NCBI GenBank assembly: GCA_003133665.1
Contig: PKYK01000036.1
Location: 1 to 43,275 of the forward strand
Direction: 5' to 3'
From: Acidimicrobiaceae bacterium
Lineage (GTDB): Bacteria; Actinomycetota; Acidimicrobiia; Acidimicrobiales; RAAP-2
Length of the DNA: 43,275 nucleotides
Part shown: positions 8,114 through 15,470 of the stretch, in pieces
Layout of the letters: every line of letters starts with the position of its first letter
Numbering within the stretch: the first letter of the stretch is position 1
The notes under the pieces: model-generated
The model's input: the letters and a program-made list of their open reading frames with translations, nothing else
Databases searched by the model: none
Told to the model about the DNA's origin: nothing
Position numbers and translations under genes: made by a program

Positions 8114-9687
8114 ACGCGGCGCGCACCGTCCTCGACGTCGCCCTCGGCCTGGCGCTGGCGGGGGCCTTCACCGCGCAACTCCTTCGCTGGCTGCGCGTCC
8201 TGCAGCGCGAGCACTACGAGCCGAGTTCGATGAGTCGGTTCCTGGGCCGTTGGTCGTCACCGCCGGTCGCCTCGGCGAAGTCAGTCGAACGTTTCAAGAA
8301 CAAGCGACCCATCACTCTGAGCCACGTGCTCATGGTGGCGCTGGTGGTGACGGTGGTGACCCGGGTCGACCTCCTGGTCGTCGTCGTTTCCGTGGCCTAC
8401 GGACTCTGGTGTCCCCTGGGGCTCTCGATCAGGGGACGCACGAGCCAGTTGCAGTGGACCCGTCGGCTGAAGACCATCGCGCTGGTGGCGACCGCGGCAT
8501 CGCTCGCGGCGGGCGTCGCGGGAGCCTTCACGGTCCGACCGTGGCTGCTGGCGGTCGCGATGGTCTGGGCGGTGCCGCTGGTGCTGGACGTCACTGCCCG
8601 GGTCCTGGCACCGTACGAAGATCGTCGTGCGCAGGCCTTCGTCGACCAGGCGACGCAGCGACTGCGCCGGGTGAATCCCCGGGTCGTCGCGATCACCGGT
8701 TCATTCGGCAAGACCTCCACCAAGAACCATCTGGCCGATCTCCTGGGCTCGGACAGCGCCGTCGTCGCTTCGCCGCGGAGCTTCAACAATCGGGCCGGTC
8801 TCTCGCGCACCATCAACGAGAATCTGGCCGACGGCACTCGCATCTTCATCGCCGAGATGGGTACCTTCCAGGCCGGCGAGATCCGTGCACTCTGCGAGTG
8901 GTGCCCTCCCGAGATCGCAGTGGTCACCGCCCTCGGTCCGGTGCACCTCGAGCGGATGAAGACGGTCGACGTCATCGAGCAGGCGAAGTTCGAGATCACC
9001 GAGCGGGCCGCCACGGTGGTGCTCAACGTCGATGACGGTCGTCTCGCGCGGTGGCTTGACCGCCTGAGCGAGCAGGGGAAGCGCGTACGGACCGCCGGAT
9101 CGCTCAACGCCGACGCGTCAGTGCGCGTCGTCGTCGAGGGGATGAACTGGACCGTGATCGTCGACGGCACGACACTCGGCACGGTGGCGTCACTGGCCGG
9201 CGTGCAGCCGACGAACGTGGCCTGCGCTATCGCGACCGCGCTCGAGTTGGGCGTCGCCGAGCAAGAAGTCGCGTCGCGGCTGGCTCGAGTGACGCCAGTG
9301 GCGAACCGGTCCAACGTCGTCACGGCGCCGTCGGGCGTCGTCGTTATTGACGACACCTTCAACGCCAATCCGGCGAGCGCCGTGGCGGCGCTGAAGCTGC
9401 TCTCGTCACTACCCCTCGTGGGGCGTCGGATCGTCGTCACGCCCGGCTTCATAGAGCTGGGCCGCGAACAGTACAGCGCGAACATGTCGCTCGGGCAGAA
9501 GGTCGCCGTGATGGGCGCCGAGCTCGTCGTCGTGGGGCGGACCAACGTGCAGCCTCTGGTCGGCGGCTACGACCAGCCGCTGCGGCGATTTGACCGTCGT
9601 GACGAGGCTGTTGAGTGGGTTCGCTCCGCGCTGGTCGCGGGTGACGGGGTCCTGTACCTGAACGACCTGCCCGACCACTACCCTTGA
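8110..9687 (+). CDS. Mur ligase family protein, MurF-like with N-terminal membrane domain
   Basis: 525 residues. The first 180 or so are hydrophobic, with probable membrane spans near residues 5-20, 75-105, 115-135 and 140-160, and a conserved-looking LRVLQREHYEPSS between them. This replaces the usual cytoplasmic UDP-binding domain of MurF. After it come the ATP loop VVAITGSFGKTSTKNHL, FNNRAGL, AEMGTFQAGEI, and the MurF-type C-terminal VVIDDTFNANPASAVAAL. MurF adds D-Ala-D-Ala to UDP-MurNAc-tripeptide. Ddl follows 30 bases downstream, so the same reaction is likely here, possibly on a membrane-bound substrate. An alternative is a Mur-like ligase with another peptide acceptor. The ATP and central domains appear complete. 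Confidence 0.85.
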   Translation: MNAARTVLDVALGLALAGAFTAQLLRWLRVLQREHYEPSSMSRFLGRWSSPPVASAKSVERFKNKRPITLSHVLMVALVVTVVTRVDLLVVVVSVAYGLWCPLGLSIRGRTSQLQWTRRLKTIALVATAASLAAGVAGAFTVRPWLLAVAMVWAVPLVLDVTARVLAPYEDRRAQAFVDQATQRLRRVNPRVVAITGSFGKTSTKNHLADLLGSDSAVVASPRSFNNRAGLSRTINENLADGTRIFIAEMGTFQAGEIRALCEWCPPEIAVVTALGPVHLERMKTVDVIEQAKFEITERAATVVLNVDDGRLARWLDRLSEQGKRVRTAGSLNADASVRVVVEGMNWTVIVDGTTLGTVASLAGVQPTNVACAIATALELGVAEQEVASRLARVTPVANRSNVVTAPSGVVVIDDTFNANPASAVAALKLLSSLPLVGRRIVVTPGFIELGREQYSANMSLGQKVAVMGAELVVVGRTNVQPLVGGYDQPLRRFDRRDEAVEWVRSALVAGDGVLYLNDLPDHYP

Positions 9688-9717
9688 TTCCTGGATGACG
9701 GCGTTGCGAGGTGTTCG

Positions 9718-10824
9718 GTGACTATAGGAGTGCTCTTCGGGGGACCGACGCCGGAACACGACATATCCATTCTCACTGGGCTTCAGGCGCTGCGCGAGCT
9801 GCAGCGCAACGGTCGCGACTCGCTCGGGATCTACTGGACCAAGACCGGTGCCTTCTACTCGGTGCCGGATGACGTCGAGGCCGAGTCGTTCATCGACGGT
9901 CTGGCCAAGGGATCGCACGAGGTCAGTCTGCGCATCGGCGCCGAGGGTGGCTTCTACCCGACGGGCGGCCGCCTCGGCCGGGACCGGCGCATCGAGCTCG
10001 AAGCGGTCGTCCTGGGCACGCACGGCGGTCCGGGAGAGGACGGGTCGCTCCAAGCCGCGCTCGACCTGGCGGGCGTCAACTACACCGGACCGAGCGTGGC
10101 GGGTGCGTCCCTCGGGATGGACAAGTGGGCCTTCGGTGCCGTGGTCGCGGCCGCGGGGCTTCCGACGTTGCCCCGAGCGCTCCTCACCGACGCGACCTCG
10201 TCACTGCCGTTCGACGGGCCGTATATCTTGAAGCCGCGATTTGGCGGATCGTCCATCGGGATCGACGTCGTCGCCGACCTGCCCACGGCCCTGGCGCGCC
10301 TCGCCACCAACAGCCATCTCGCGCGCGGCTGTGTCGTGGAGCCGTTTCGCCAAGACCTGACCGACGTGCAGATTGCGTTGCGAACCTATCCGACACTGGC
10401 CTTGTCGGCCATCGAAAGGCCGATTCGCCGCTCGGACGCCGCCGAGATCCTCGACTACCGCGACAAGTACGTGGGCGGCGAGGGCATGGTTTCGGCACCG
10501 CGCGAACTGCCGGCCGTGCTGGCCAGCGGCCAGAGTGAGGCGATCGAAAGCCACGTGCGCACCATCGCCGAGGTGGCGTCGGTGCGCGGGGTCGCTCGCG
10601 TTGACTTTCTGGCAAGTGACGCCGAACTCTACGTCAACGAGATCAACACGATCCCGGGCTCGCTCTCCAAGCATCTCTTCGTGACCCCGCCGCTGGCGTT
10701 CTCGCAACTACTCGCCGACCTAATTGCCGAGGCCGTCGAAAGACCCGCCCATCGCTACAGCACCGCCGGTGCCGATGGGCTCGTGTTGCGCAAGGCCGGA
10801 TCCATCGCCGCCAAACTCGCGTAG
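9718..10824 (+). CDS. ddl: D-alanine--D-alanine ligase
   Basis: 368 residues from the GTG at 9718, with GAGG about 7 bases upstream. GVLFGGPTPEHDIS opens the ATP-grasp fold, then THGGPGEDGSLQAALDL, GMDKWAF, KPRFGGSSIGI (phosphate loop) and YVNEINTIPGSLS (Mg-binding Glu/Asn). The omega-loop reads DYRDKYVGGEG and keeps the Lys-Tyr pair typical of D-Ala-D-Ala rather than the His of VanA-type D-Ala-D-Lac ligases. It joins two D-Ala using ATP to feed the MurF-like gene just upstream. The last 105 bases overlap, tail to tail, the 3' end of the SARP gene on the other strand. Confidence 0.93.
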   Translation: MTIGVLFGGPTPEHDISILTGLQALRELQRNGRDSLGIYWTKTGAFYSVPDDVEAESFIDGLAKGSHEVSLRIGAEGGFYPTGGRLGRDRRIELEAVVLGTHGGPGEDGSLQAALDLAGVNYTGPSVAGASLGMDKWAFGAVVAAAGLPTLPRALLTDATSSLPFDGPYILKPRFGGSSIGIDVVADLPTALARLATNSHLARGCVVEPFRQDLTDVQIALRTYPTLALSAIERPIRRSDAAEILDYRDKYVGGEGMVSAPRELPAVLASGQSEAIESHVRTIAEVASVRGVARVDFLASDAELYVNEINTIPGSLSKHLFVTPPLAFSQLLADLIAEAVERPAHRYSTAGADGLVLRKAGSIAAKLA

Positions 10825-12534
10825 GCGCGGCACGCGAGCCAGCGTGCCAACGAGAGCATCACTGTAGGGATCGATGAGCCGTCCCTGTCCGATGGCCCAG
10901 AAGGCCAATTCGTAGTCGTCATCGTTCAAGGCGTGCTGGTGCAACGCCAGCGCCGCCCATTCACCATCGCGCAGCAGTCGCGCCGAGTGGCCCTCGGCCA
11001 GGAACCACTCGAAGCCCCGAAGCGCGCTCGCCAGCGGTTCGCCGCGGACCAGTGAGAGGGCTCGCTGGCAGAAGGGCGCCGCCTGTTCGAGGGGGAGTTG
11101 GCGGGCGCGGTTCACCAACGAGTGGAAGATCTCCACGTCACTCGTGAGGCCGCGGGTCACGTACAGACCCGACGACGTCACCGGGTGCAGGCGCGGACCC
11201 TTCGCGTCAACCCCGAGACTGCGCCGCACCGCAGTGGCGGTATTGGCCAACGTCCGGGTGGAAGCGTCAATCTCAGCGTGGGTCAGCACGCGCGTGCGAA
11301 GCCGGTCACCCGTGATCGGCTCGTGGCGATGCAGTGCGAGATACGCCACCATTTCAACGCATCGTCGGCGGAGCGTCGGCGTGAAGGGTTCTGCCAGCCC
11401 GACGATGCGGGGTTCGGCCCGCAGCAATTCAATTCGAATCTCGTTCGGTTCGAGTCCATTGGGGTCCGACGTCGACTCGTGGCGACGGGCGTCGAGAGGT
11501 CGGCTCACAGTTGAAAATGCAGAGGTGTCGCAAAGGTCCTCGTCACGAACGACCGGATCAATGGTGACCGAACAGGCCCGAAGTCCCTCGTCGAGATCCC
11601 GGGCCGACCCGAGGTACACCACGAGGGTGTTGCGCAATACGCGAGTGGCGAGGGTCCGAAGCAGCTCGTTCTCCTCACGGGCGAACGACAGCCGGCCACC
11701 TTCGTGAAGCGCGACGACCGATTCGGCGATGTCGTCGTCGCTCCACTGAGCGGGCACACGCAGACGGCCGCCCTCGCGGGCGAATGAGAGAAACACCCCT
11801 TCGTCGCCGTCGCTGAGCACACATACGACGAGGGGGTCGGACATTGGCGGCAGTGCGACGTAGGTCAAGTCATTGGTCAGGTGCACCACACCCTCTCGAC
11901 GATTGCCAATCGCGTGATGAAGACGAGCGATGAGATCGGGACTGGAAGCCCGCAACAGTTCGACCGCAGTGTCAATCTGCTCGTCGTCGAGGTCGAACTG
12001 TTGCTGGCGCAGCATGTCGCTTCGGCGCTTGGCCACCAGGGCCAGGGGAATCGCACTCATCGATGAGAGATTCAATGGTCTCGGGTCGCCGGGTTGTCGC
12101 CGGGGCGAGTGTGCCGTTGATGAACCATGGGGGGGTGTCGTTGTTGACGTCGAGGCCCCGCCGATGGAATCTGGCGAGCGAACGACGAACGTCGTCATTG
12201 GACGCGAGTGCGTGGACGTTGCGAGGGCGCCGGACGAGATGAGAAAGGGCAGCGCCGCCACCACGAGACCGGCGAGCCATGCGCTGCCGCCCCCGCCGAT
12301 GAGCAGTCCGCGTCGAAGACGAGCGATGTTTCGTGCGAGTTGGTAGAGAAAGAGCAGCCAGAAGAGCGCGAGCCCGATCAACAGAATGCGAATCAGCGCG
12401 CCATTCGTCTGGTGAGCGGCCAGCCCCCATTTCGAGAGCACCACGTACGGGAGCAGGACGAAATAGAGGGCGAGACCACAGCCGTGGAGCGGCCCGGAGG
12501 CGAATCGACTTACAGCGTTGGGGTGAGTTGCCAC
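10720..12534 (-). CDS. Membrane-anchored SARP/BTAD transcriptional regulator-like protein
   Basis: 604 residues from a GTG at 12534, which lies 25 bases inside the upstream gene. The frame stays open to 13335, but that upstream reading runs through the Thr-rich gene and looks non-coding. Seen: three hydrophobic spans near residues 19-38, 46-66 and 85-104, a Ser/Thr/Pro linker to about 145, a middle region of about 230 residues I do not recognise, a winged-helix-like segment (RRRCVEMVAYLALHRHEPIT, about residue 395) and a bacterial transcriptional activator domain (EIFHSLVNRA, FCQRALSLVRGEPLA, GEWAALALHQHAL). This order matches actinobacterial SARP-type proteins with N-terminal membrane spans. 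It may sense a signal at the membrane. It is the last gene of a three-gene module. Confidence 0.8.
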   Translation of the reverse strand: MATHPNAVSRFASGPLHGCGLALYFVLLPYVVLSKWGLAAHQTNGALIRILLIGLALFWLLFLYQLARNIARLRRGLLIGGGGSAWLAGLVVAALPFLISSGALATSTHSRPMTTFVVRSPDSIGGASTSTTTPPHGSSTAHSPRRQPGDPRPLNLSSMSAIPLALVAKRRSDMLRQQQFDLDDEQIDTAVELLRASSPDLIARLHHAIGNRREGVVHLTNDLTYVALPPMSDPLVVCVLSDGDEGVFLSFAREGGRLRVPAQWSDDDIAESVVALHEGGRLSFAREENELLRTLATRVLRNTLVVYLGSARDLDEGLRACSVTIDPVVRDEDLCDTSAFSTVSRPLDARRHESTSDPNGLEPNEIRIELLRAEPRIVGLAEPFTPTLRRRCVEMVAYLALHRHEPITGDRLRTRVLTHAEIDASTRTLANTATAVRRSLGVDAKGPRLHPVTSSGLYVTRGLTSDVEIFHSLVNRARQLPLEQAAPFCQRALSLVRGEPLASALRGFEWFLAEGHSARLLRDGEWAALALHQHALNDDDYELAFWAIGQGRLIDPYSDALVGTLARVPRLREFGGDGSGLAQHEPIGTGGAVAMGGSFDGLGN

Positions 12535-13073
12535 GACGGCGACACCTCGGCATTCGCTGAGGTGAGTTCGAGTTGGCAACTCTGCGGTCCCCTGATCACG
12601 ATCTGACTGATCACGGGACCGGTCACGTTCGGGCACTGCAACTGGGCGACGAGTGGCGCGCTGGCCGAGAGGGTCCACGTGCCGGGTCCCTGCAACGGTA
12701 CGTCGGCGACGCGAAAGGTTGGGCCCAGCACGCCGGTGAGCACGCCGCTCGAGACGCTCACGCTGGGCGCGCGCGCGGGTGACTTCACGCTCGAATCGGT
12801 CACGGCGGCGTAGGACGTCCTTGCCGTCACTGGCTTCGTCGTCGTCGTTGTCGTCGTTGTCGTCGTCGTTGTCGTCGTCCGGTGGGTTGACGGAGGTCGT
12901 GTGGAAGTCGTCACGCTCGTCGCCACCGTCGACGATTCGTGCACGACCACCAAACGCGTTACTGGCTTGGAAGTGGTCGTCAGCGTAAAGAGCAGTACGA
13001 GCAGGAGCAACGGGCTCGACCACATCACGAGGTGCGCACTTCGAAGAGAGAAGTGATTGCGCGCCATTGACAT
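12510..13073 (-). CDS. Thr-rich membrane-anchored or secreted protein of unknown function
   Basis: 187 residues from the ATG at 13073; ATG 13067 and a further upstream start at 13106 are alternatives. A hydrophobic stretch near residues 17-30 (WSSPLLLLVLLFTL) looks like a signal anchor. It is followed by a Ser/Thr-rich stalk including 14 Thr in a row, then about 110 residues with two Cys (LVAQLQCPN and GPQSCQLEL) that could form a disulfide outside the cell. I do not recognise the domain. It lies between the sigma-like gene (26 bases upstream of the alternative start) and the SARP gene (overlapping). It could be the extracytoplasmic sensor of that module, which is inference from gene order only. 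Confidence 0.7.
   Translation of the reverse strand: MSMARNHFSLRSAHLVMWSSPLLLLVLLFTLTTTSKPVTRLVVVHESSTVATSVTTSTRPPSTHRTTTTTTTTTTTTTTKPVTARTSYAAVTDSSVKSPARAPSVSVSSGVLTGVLGPTFRVADVPLQGPGTWTLSASAPLVAQLQCPNVTGPVISQIVIRGPQSCQLELTSANAEVSPSWQLTPTL
12837..12878 (-). repeat. Trinucleotide tract encoding 14 Thr
   Basis: On the minus strand this is a run of ACG and ACA codons (CGT/TGT on the plus strand), 14 codons long. It forms the stalk of the Thr-rich protein. Pure triplet repeats of this length are prone to gain or loss of whole codons. Confidence 0.85.
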
Positions 13074-13132
13074 CAGACGGTAGCGGTATTGAGGTGGAAT
13101 TACCATTCACGATCGTCGTTCCATCACACGCG

Positions 13133-13834
13133 CTAGATGAGAAACCGCAGAGCGAAGCGCTGGAGTTCGGCCTGCAGAGAACTCGGCGCGGAATGATCGT
13201 CGCGAGCGAGTTCTCGCAACGATCGCCCTTCGAAGACGCGTGCGTACGTGAGCCGAGCCATCCGGTCGTACTGGCTGCCGCGGTAGCTGTTGAGACGGGT
13301 CTCGAGTGGTGACGTCTGCTGGGCCGGCTCGTCATCCTGGGCGTAGGTTGACAGCGACCGAAGCGCCGCCTTCTCCTTCAGGAGCCAACGCCGAAGCCGA
13401 CCCCGCAGCGCCGACAGTATGTCGGGCGCGGCGAACTGTCGAGACTCTCCGGCCCAGTCAACGATCAATTCGCTGGCGAGGCCCAAAGCCATCGCGACGG
13501 TCTCGCTGGGGTCGTGGATTATCCCGTCACCGAAACGCAGCTGGCGACAGACACTGACGATTCCCGGAATCATCGTCTGGAGCAGGGTGCGACGTAGCAA
13601 GGGATGTTGTGCCTCTTCGAGCAGAGCGCGCACGATGGCGGCGCGTTCGAGGACGTCTCGGCCGCCGCGCACCTCAAGGGTGCTCACCACGTCGCAGAGG
13701 TCATCAAGGCCCGCGAGGTCGAGGTCACCGTGGCGACTACGCAGCAGGTCCAGGGCCTCACGAGACTCGCTCGTTCGCCCCGCCCGTAGCCACTCCCGTC
13801 GCAGTTGTCCCAATAGGTCAGTGTTGGTTGTCAT
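13133..13834 (-). CDS. Sigma-factor-like protein (region-4-like C-terminus), first gene of SARP module
   Basis: 233 residues from the ATG at 13834 (MTTNTDLLGQ); ATG 13843 is an alternative. The frame remains open to 13978, but the upstream part overlaps the divergent gene's promoter and start, so it is left out. The last 45 residues (RMARLTYARVFEGRSLREL and following) read like a helix-turn-helix of sigma-70 region 4. The middle (RAAIVRALLEEAQHPLLRRTL, RLRRWLLKEKAALRSL) is helical with several Trp and Arg. There is no clear region 2 match, so it may be a remote sigma factor or a DNA-binding adaptor. It starts a module with the Thr-rich and SARP proteins. Function unproven. Confidence 0.72.
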   Translation of the reverse strand: MTTNTDLLGQLRREWLRAGRTSESREALDLLRSRHGDLDLAGLDDLCDVVSTLEVRGGRDVLERAAIVRALLEEAQHPLLRRTLLQTMIPGIVSVCRQLRFGDGIIHDPSETVAMALGLASELIVDWAGESRQFAAPDILSALRGRLRRWLLKEKAALRSLSTYAQDDEPAQQTSPLETRLNSYRGSQYDRMARLTYARVFEGRSLRELARDDHSAPSSLQAELQRFALRFLI

Positions 13835-13958
13835 GGGGCCCATTTCAGAGCCGTGGGCGCATCGGGTGATGACCCACTGTGCGCCCCGCCGCAGTCCATT
13901 TCTCATGACTGACAGGGTGCGCGATGAAGCGCACATCACGGCGCACATAGTCACGGCA

Positions 13959-13964
13959 TAGGCT
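13959..13964 (+). promoter_or_regulatory. -10 box TAGGCT, leaderless arrangement
   Basis: TAGGCT is followed by exactly six bases and the ATG at 13971. Transcription would start on the ATG itself. The same hexamer precedes the tRNA-Val gene. Confidence 0.55.
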
Positions 13965-13970
13965 GCCACC

Positions 13971-14321
13971 ATGGACATTGAAACCTTTTACGAACAGAAT
14001 GAGGCCCGTCGCGAAAGTGCCGAGTTTGAGTTTGGTAGTGAATGGACTGACGCGTCGGACAACGAGTACGAGCTTTCGTGGGTGGAGGCTACCGGCGAGC
14101 TCTATCTAATGGTCGAGCCCGACGCACTCGTCAACGAGGACATCTTCGGTGACTTCCTCGTTTCCGAAGAACCGATCAGCGACCTGACCGTCGTGATCAT
14201 CGGAAAGGTGCCTTCCCTCGCCGCCCTGGAGGACCAGCTGCAGGGGTGGGAGGAGTCGATGCTCGAGGAGAACTCTCTCGCGTGGCTCTACGAGCGCTTT
14301 CCCGCCGAGCCGACCTTCTAG
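13971..14321 (+). CDS. Conserved small acidic protein, unknown function
   Basis: 116 residues, strongly acidic, with no signal peptide or membrane span. Notable stretches are ELSWVEATGELYLMVEP and LAALEDQLQGWEESMLEENSLAWLYERF near the ends. I do not recognise a named domain. It has the feel of a small cytoplasmic actinobacterial family with an alpha/beta fold. Its leaderless promoter is clear. It is transcribed away from the sigma-like gene and ends with a 4-base tail-to-tail overlap with the lipoprotein gene. Confidence 0.75.
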   Translation: MDIETFYEQNEARRESAEFEFGSEWTDASDNEYELSWVEATGELYLMVEPDALVNEDIFGDFLVSEEPISDLTVVIIGKVPSLAALEDQLQGWEESMLEENSLAWLYERFPAEPTF

Positions 14322-14692
14322 AGGTACGGCGTCGACGAATCCGCGACTTGGCAGAGCCTCGTCAACGAAGGTACGAGTTCATTGATCGGCACCCGCTCCG
14401 CTTCGTTGATGGTCGTCATCAACGGATTCCAACTCCCGTCGATTGACGTCGCGGCCGCCGCCGAGGGCGTGGCCTTCAGCAGTTCGCTCAAGGCGCGTGC
14501 CTGCAGCTGCGATTTCTCGTTCGCCGAGATGCCGGGCTGGTTACTCTTCGACTCGAGTTGCAGGGCCCGATGCACGCTTCGACACGCGAGGCGCGCGTCG
14601 GCCACCGCACCGCCGTTTCCGCACGAACTGAGTGTCAGTCCCGCAACGAGAAGTGGGGCGAGAACGAAGAGTGATCGATTTAGCCGAGCCAC
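14318..14692 (-). CDS. Small lipoprotein of unknown function
   Basis: 124 residues. Arg-rich N-terminus, hydrophobic core LFVLAPLLVAGLTL and a lipobox LSSC with Cys24 followed by GNGG. It should be exported, lipidated on that Cys and held on the outer face of the membrane. The mature part is about 100 residues, helical, with two further Cys (LACRSV, LCQVAD) that may pair. No known domain recognised. It overlaps the end of the gene upstream by 13 bases, so the two are co-transcribed. Confidence 0.78.
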   Translation of the reverse strand: MARLNRSLFVLAPLLVAGLTLSSCGNGGAVADARLACRSVHRALQLESKSNQPGISANEKSQLQARALSELLKATPSAAAATSIDGSWNPLMTTINEAERVPINELVPSLTRLCQVADSSTPYL

Positions 14693-15237
14693 GAGTCGGC
14701 AGCCTGCAGCAGATAGTCGCTCACAGTGCGTCCGCGCTCGAAGACGTCACAGAGTGGATCCTCACCCTTGGCGACTTGGCTGAGCGAGATAGCTCGACGC
14801 GCGACAATCGCGATGCGCCGTTCGCTGCCTTCGGTCGGGGACGCAAAGACGTCGGTGGCGGTCACTTCGAGGGGCATCTCGAGGCCGCCAATCGGCGCCA
14901 GATCGATGGCCAGACGCAGCAAATCGGGTCCGTGGGGCAGTGGCGGCAGGCTCCACGTCAAGACGAGAGGGAAGTGGAATTCGTCCGGCGGGTCCACGTC
15001 ATCGGGCAGACCGAGTACCGCGTCTTCAAAGGCGAGGAGTGTCCGCGGATCAACGTCCAATTCAATGTGCAAGTCAATTGGCCCGCCGCAGCCGTCCTCG
15101 GGGTGCAAGTCGACTTCCCAGGCTTGGCGAAGTGAGTACGTTTCGACGAAGTGGCGCTCATCGTGCACGTGGAAACCGTGAGTCACTGCGTGGTCTTTGA
15201 GGTCTGCGACGAAACCAGCTACATCAATGGCGGCCAT
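14680..15237 (-). CDS. Conserved hypothetical cytoplasmic protein
   Basis: 185 residues with no signal peptide. Seen: GFVADLKDHAVTHGFHVH at the start, then VDLHPEDGCGGPIDLHIELDVDP, FHFPLVLTWSLPPLPHGPD and, near the C-terminus, ISLSQVAKGEDPLCDVFERG. The His/Asp-rich first half might bind a metal, which is a guess. It is the first gene of a two-gene unit with the lipoprotein. A TAATCT box 8 bases before the ATG suggests a nearly leaderless mRNA. Confidence 0.75.
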   Translation of the reverse strand: MAAIDVAGFVADLKDHAVTHGFHVHDERHFVETYSLRQAWEVDLHPEDGCGGPIDLHIELDVDPRTLLAFEDAVLGLPDDVDPPDEFHFPLVLTWSLPPLPHGPDLLRLAIDLAPIGGLEMPLEVTATDVFASPTEGSERRIAIVARRAISLSQVAKGEDPLCDVFERGRTVSDYLLQAADSWLG

Positions 15238-15245
15238 TGCTATTC

Positions 15246-15251
15246 AGATTA
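15246..15251 (-). promoter_or_regulatory. -10 box TAATCT for the hypothetical/lipoprotein pair
   Basis: On the minus strand TAATCT is separated from the ATG at 15237 by 8 bases, leaving a leader of one or two bases. Confidence 0.45.
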
Positions 15252-15470
15252 GTCCCCATTACAACTTCCGTGGCTTCTCGACCAAATGAGCCCGGTCGCG
15301 TCCTGGGGAAACGGCAGCGGGCGGGAACCGTCGCCCCTTCTCGTGAAACGGATCCCGCGTCGTTTTGGCTGACGAGAGGCCAGTATCACTATCGACCGCG
15401 AGACCCGCCACCCTCGGGTGTCGGGTTGGTGAACAACGAGAGATTCACCGACCCGGGACCGATGAAATGT

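Noticed and set aside
12837..12878. Triplet run considered as a CRISPR or regulatory repeat
   Set aside because: It is a pure in-frame Thr codon run within a stalk region, with no spacers.
12535..13335. Upstream extension of the SARP reading frame to 871 residues
   Set aside because: The extra part runs antisense-like through the Thr-rich gene in another frame and is made of Arg/Asp runs without domain character; the three membrane spans begin only after 12534.
13835..13978. N-terminal extension of the sigma-like protein to 281 residues
   Set aside because: It would overlap the leaderless promoter and first codons of the divergent gene at 13971, and the extra residues are Cys/Met-rich without family character.
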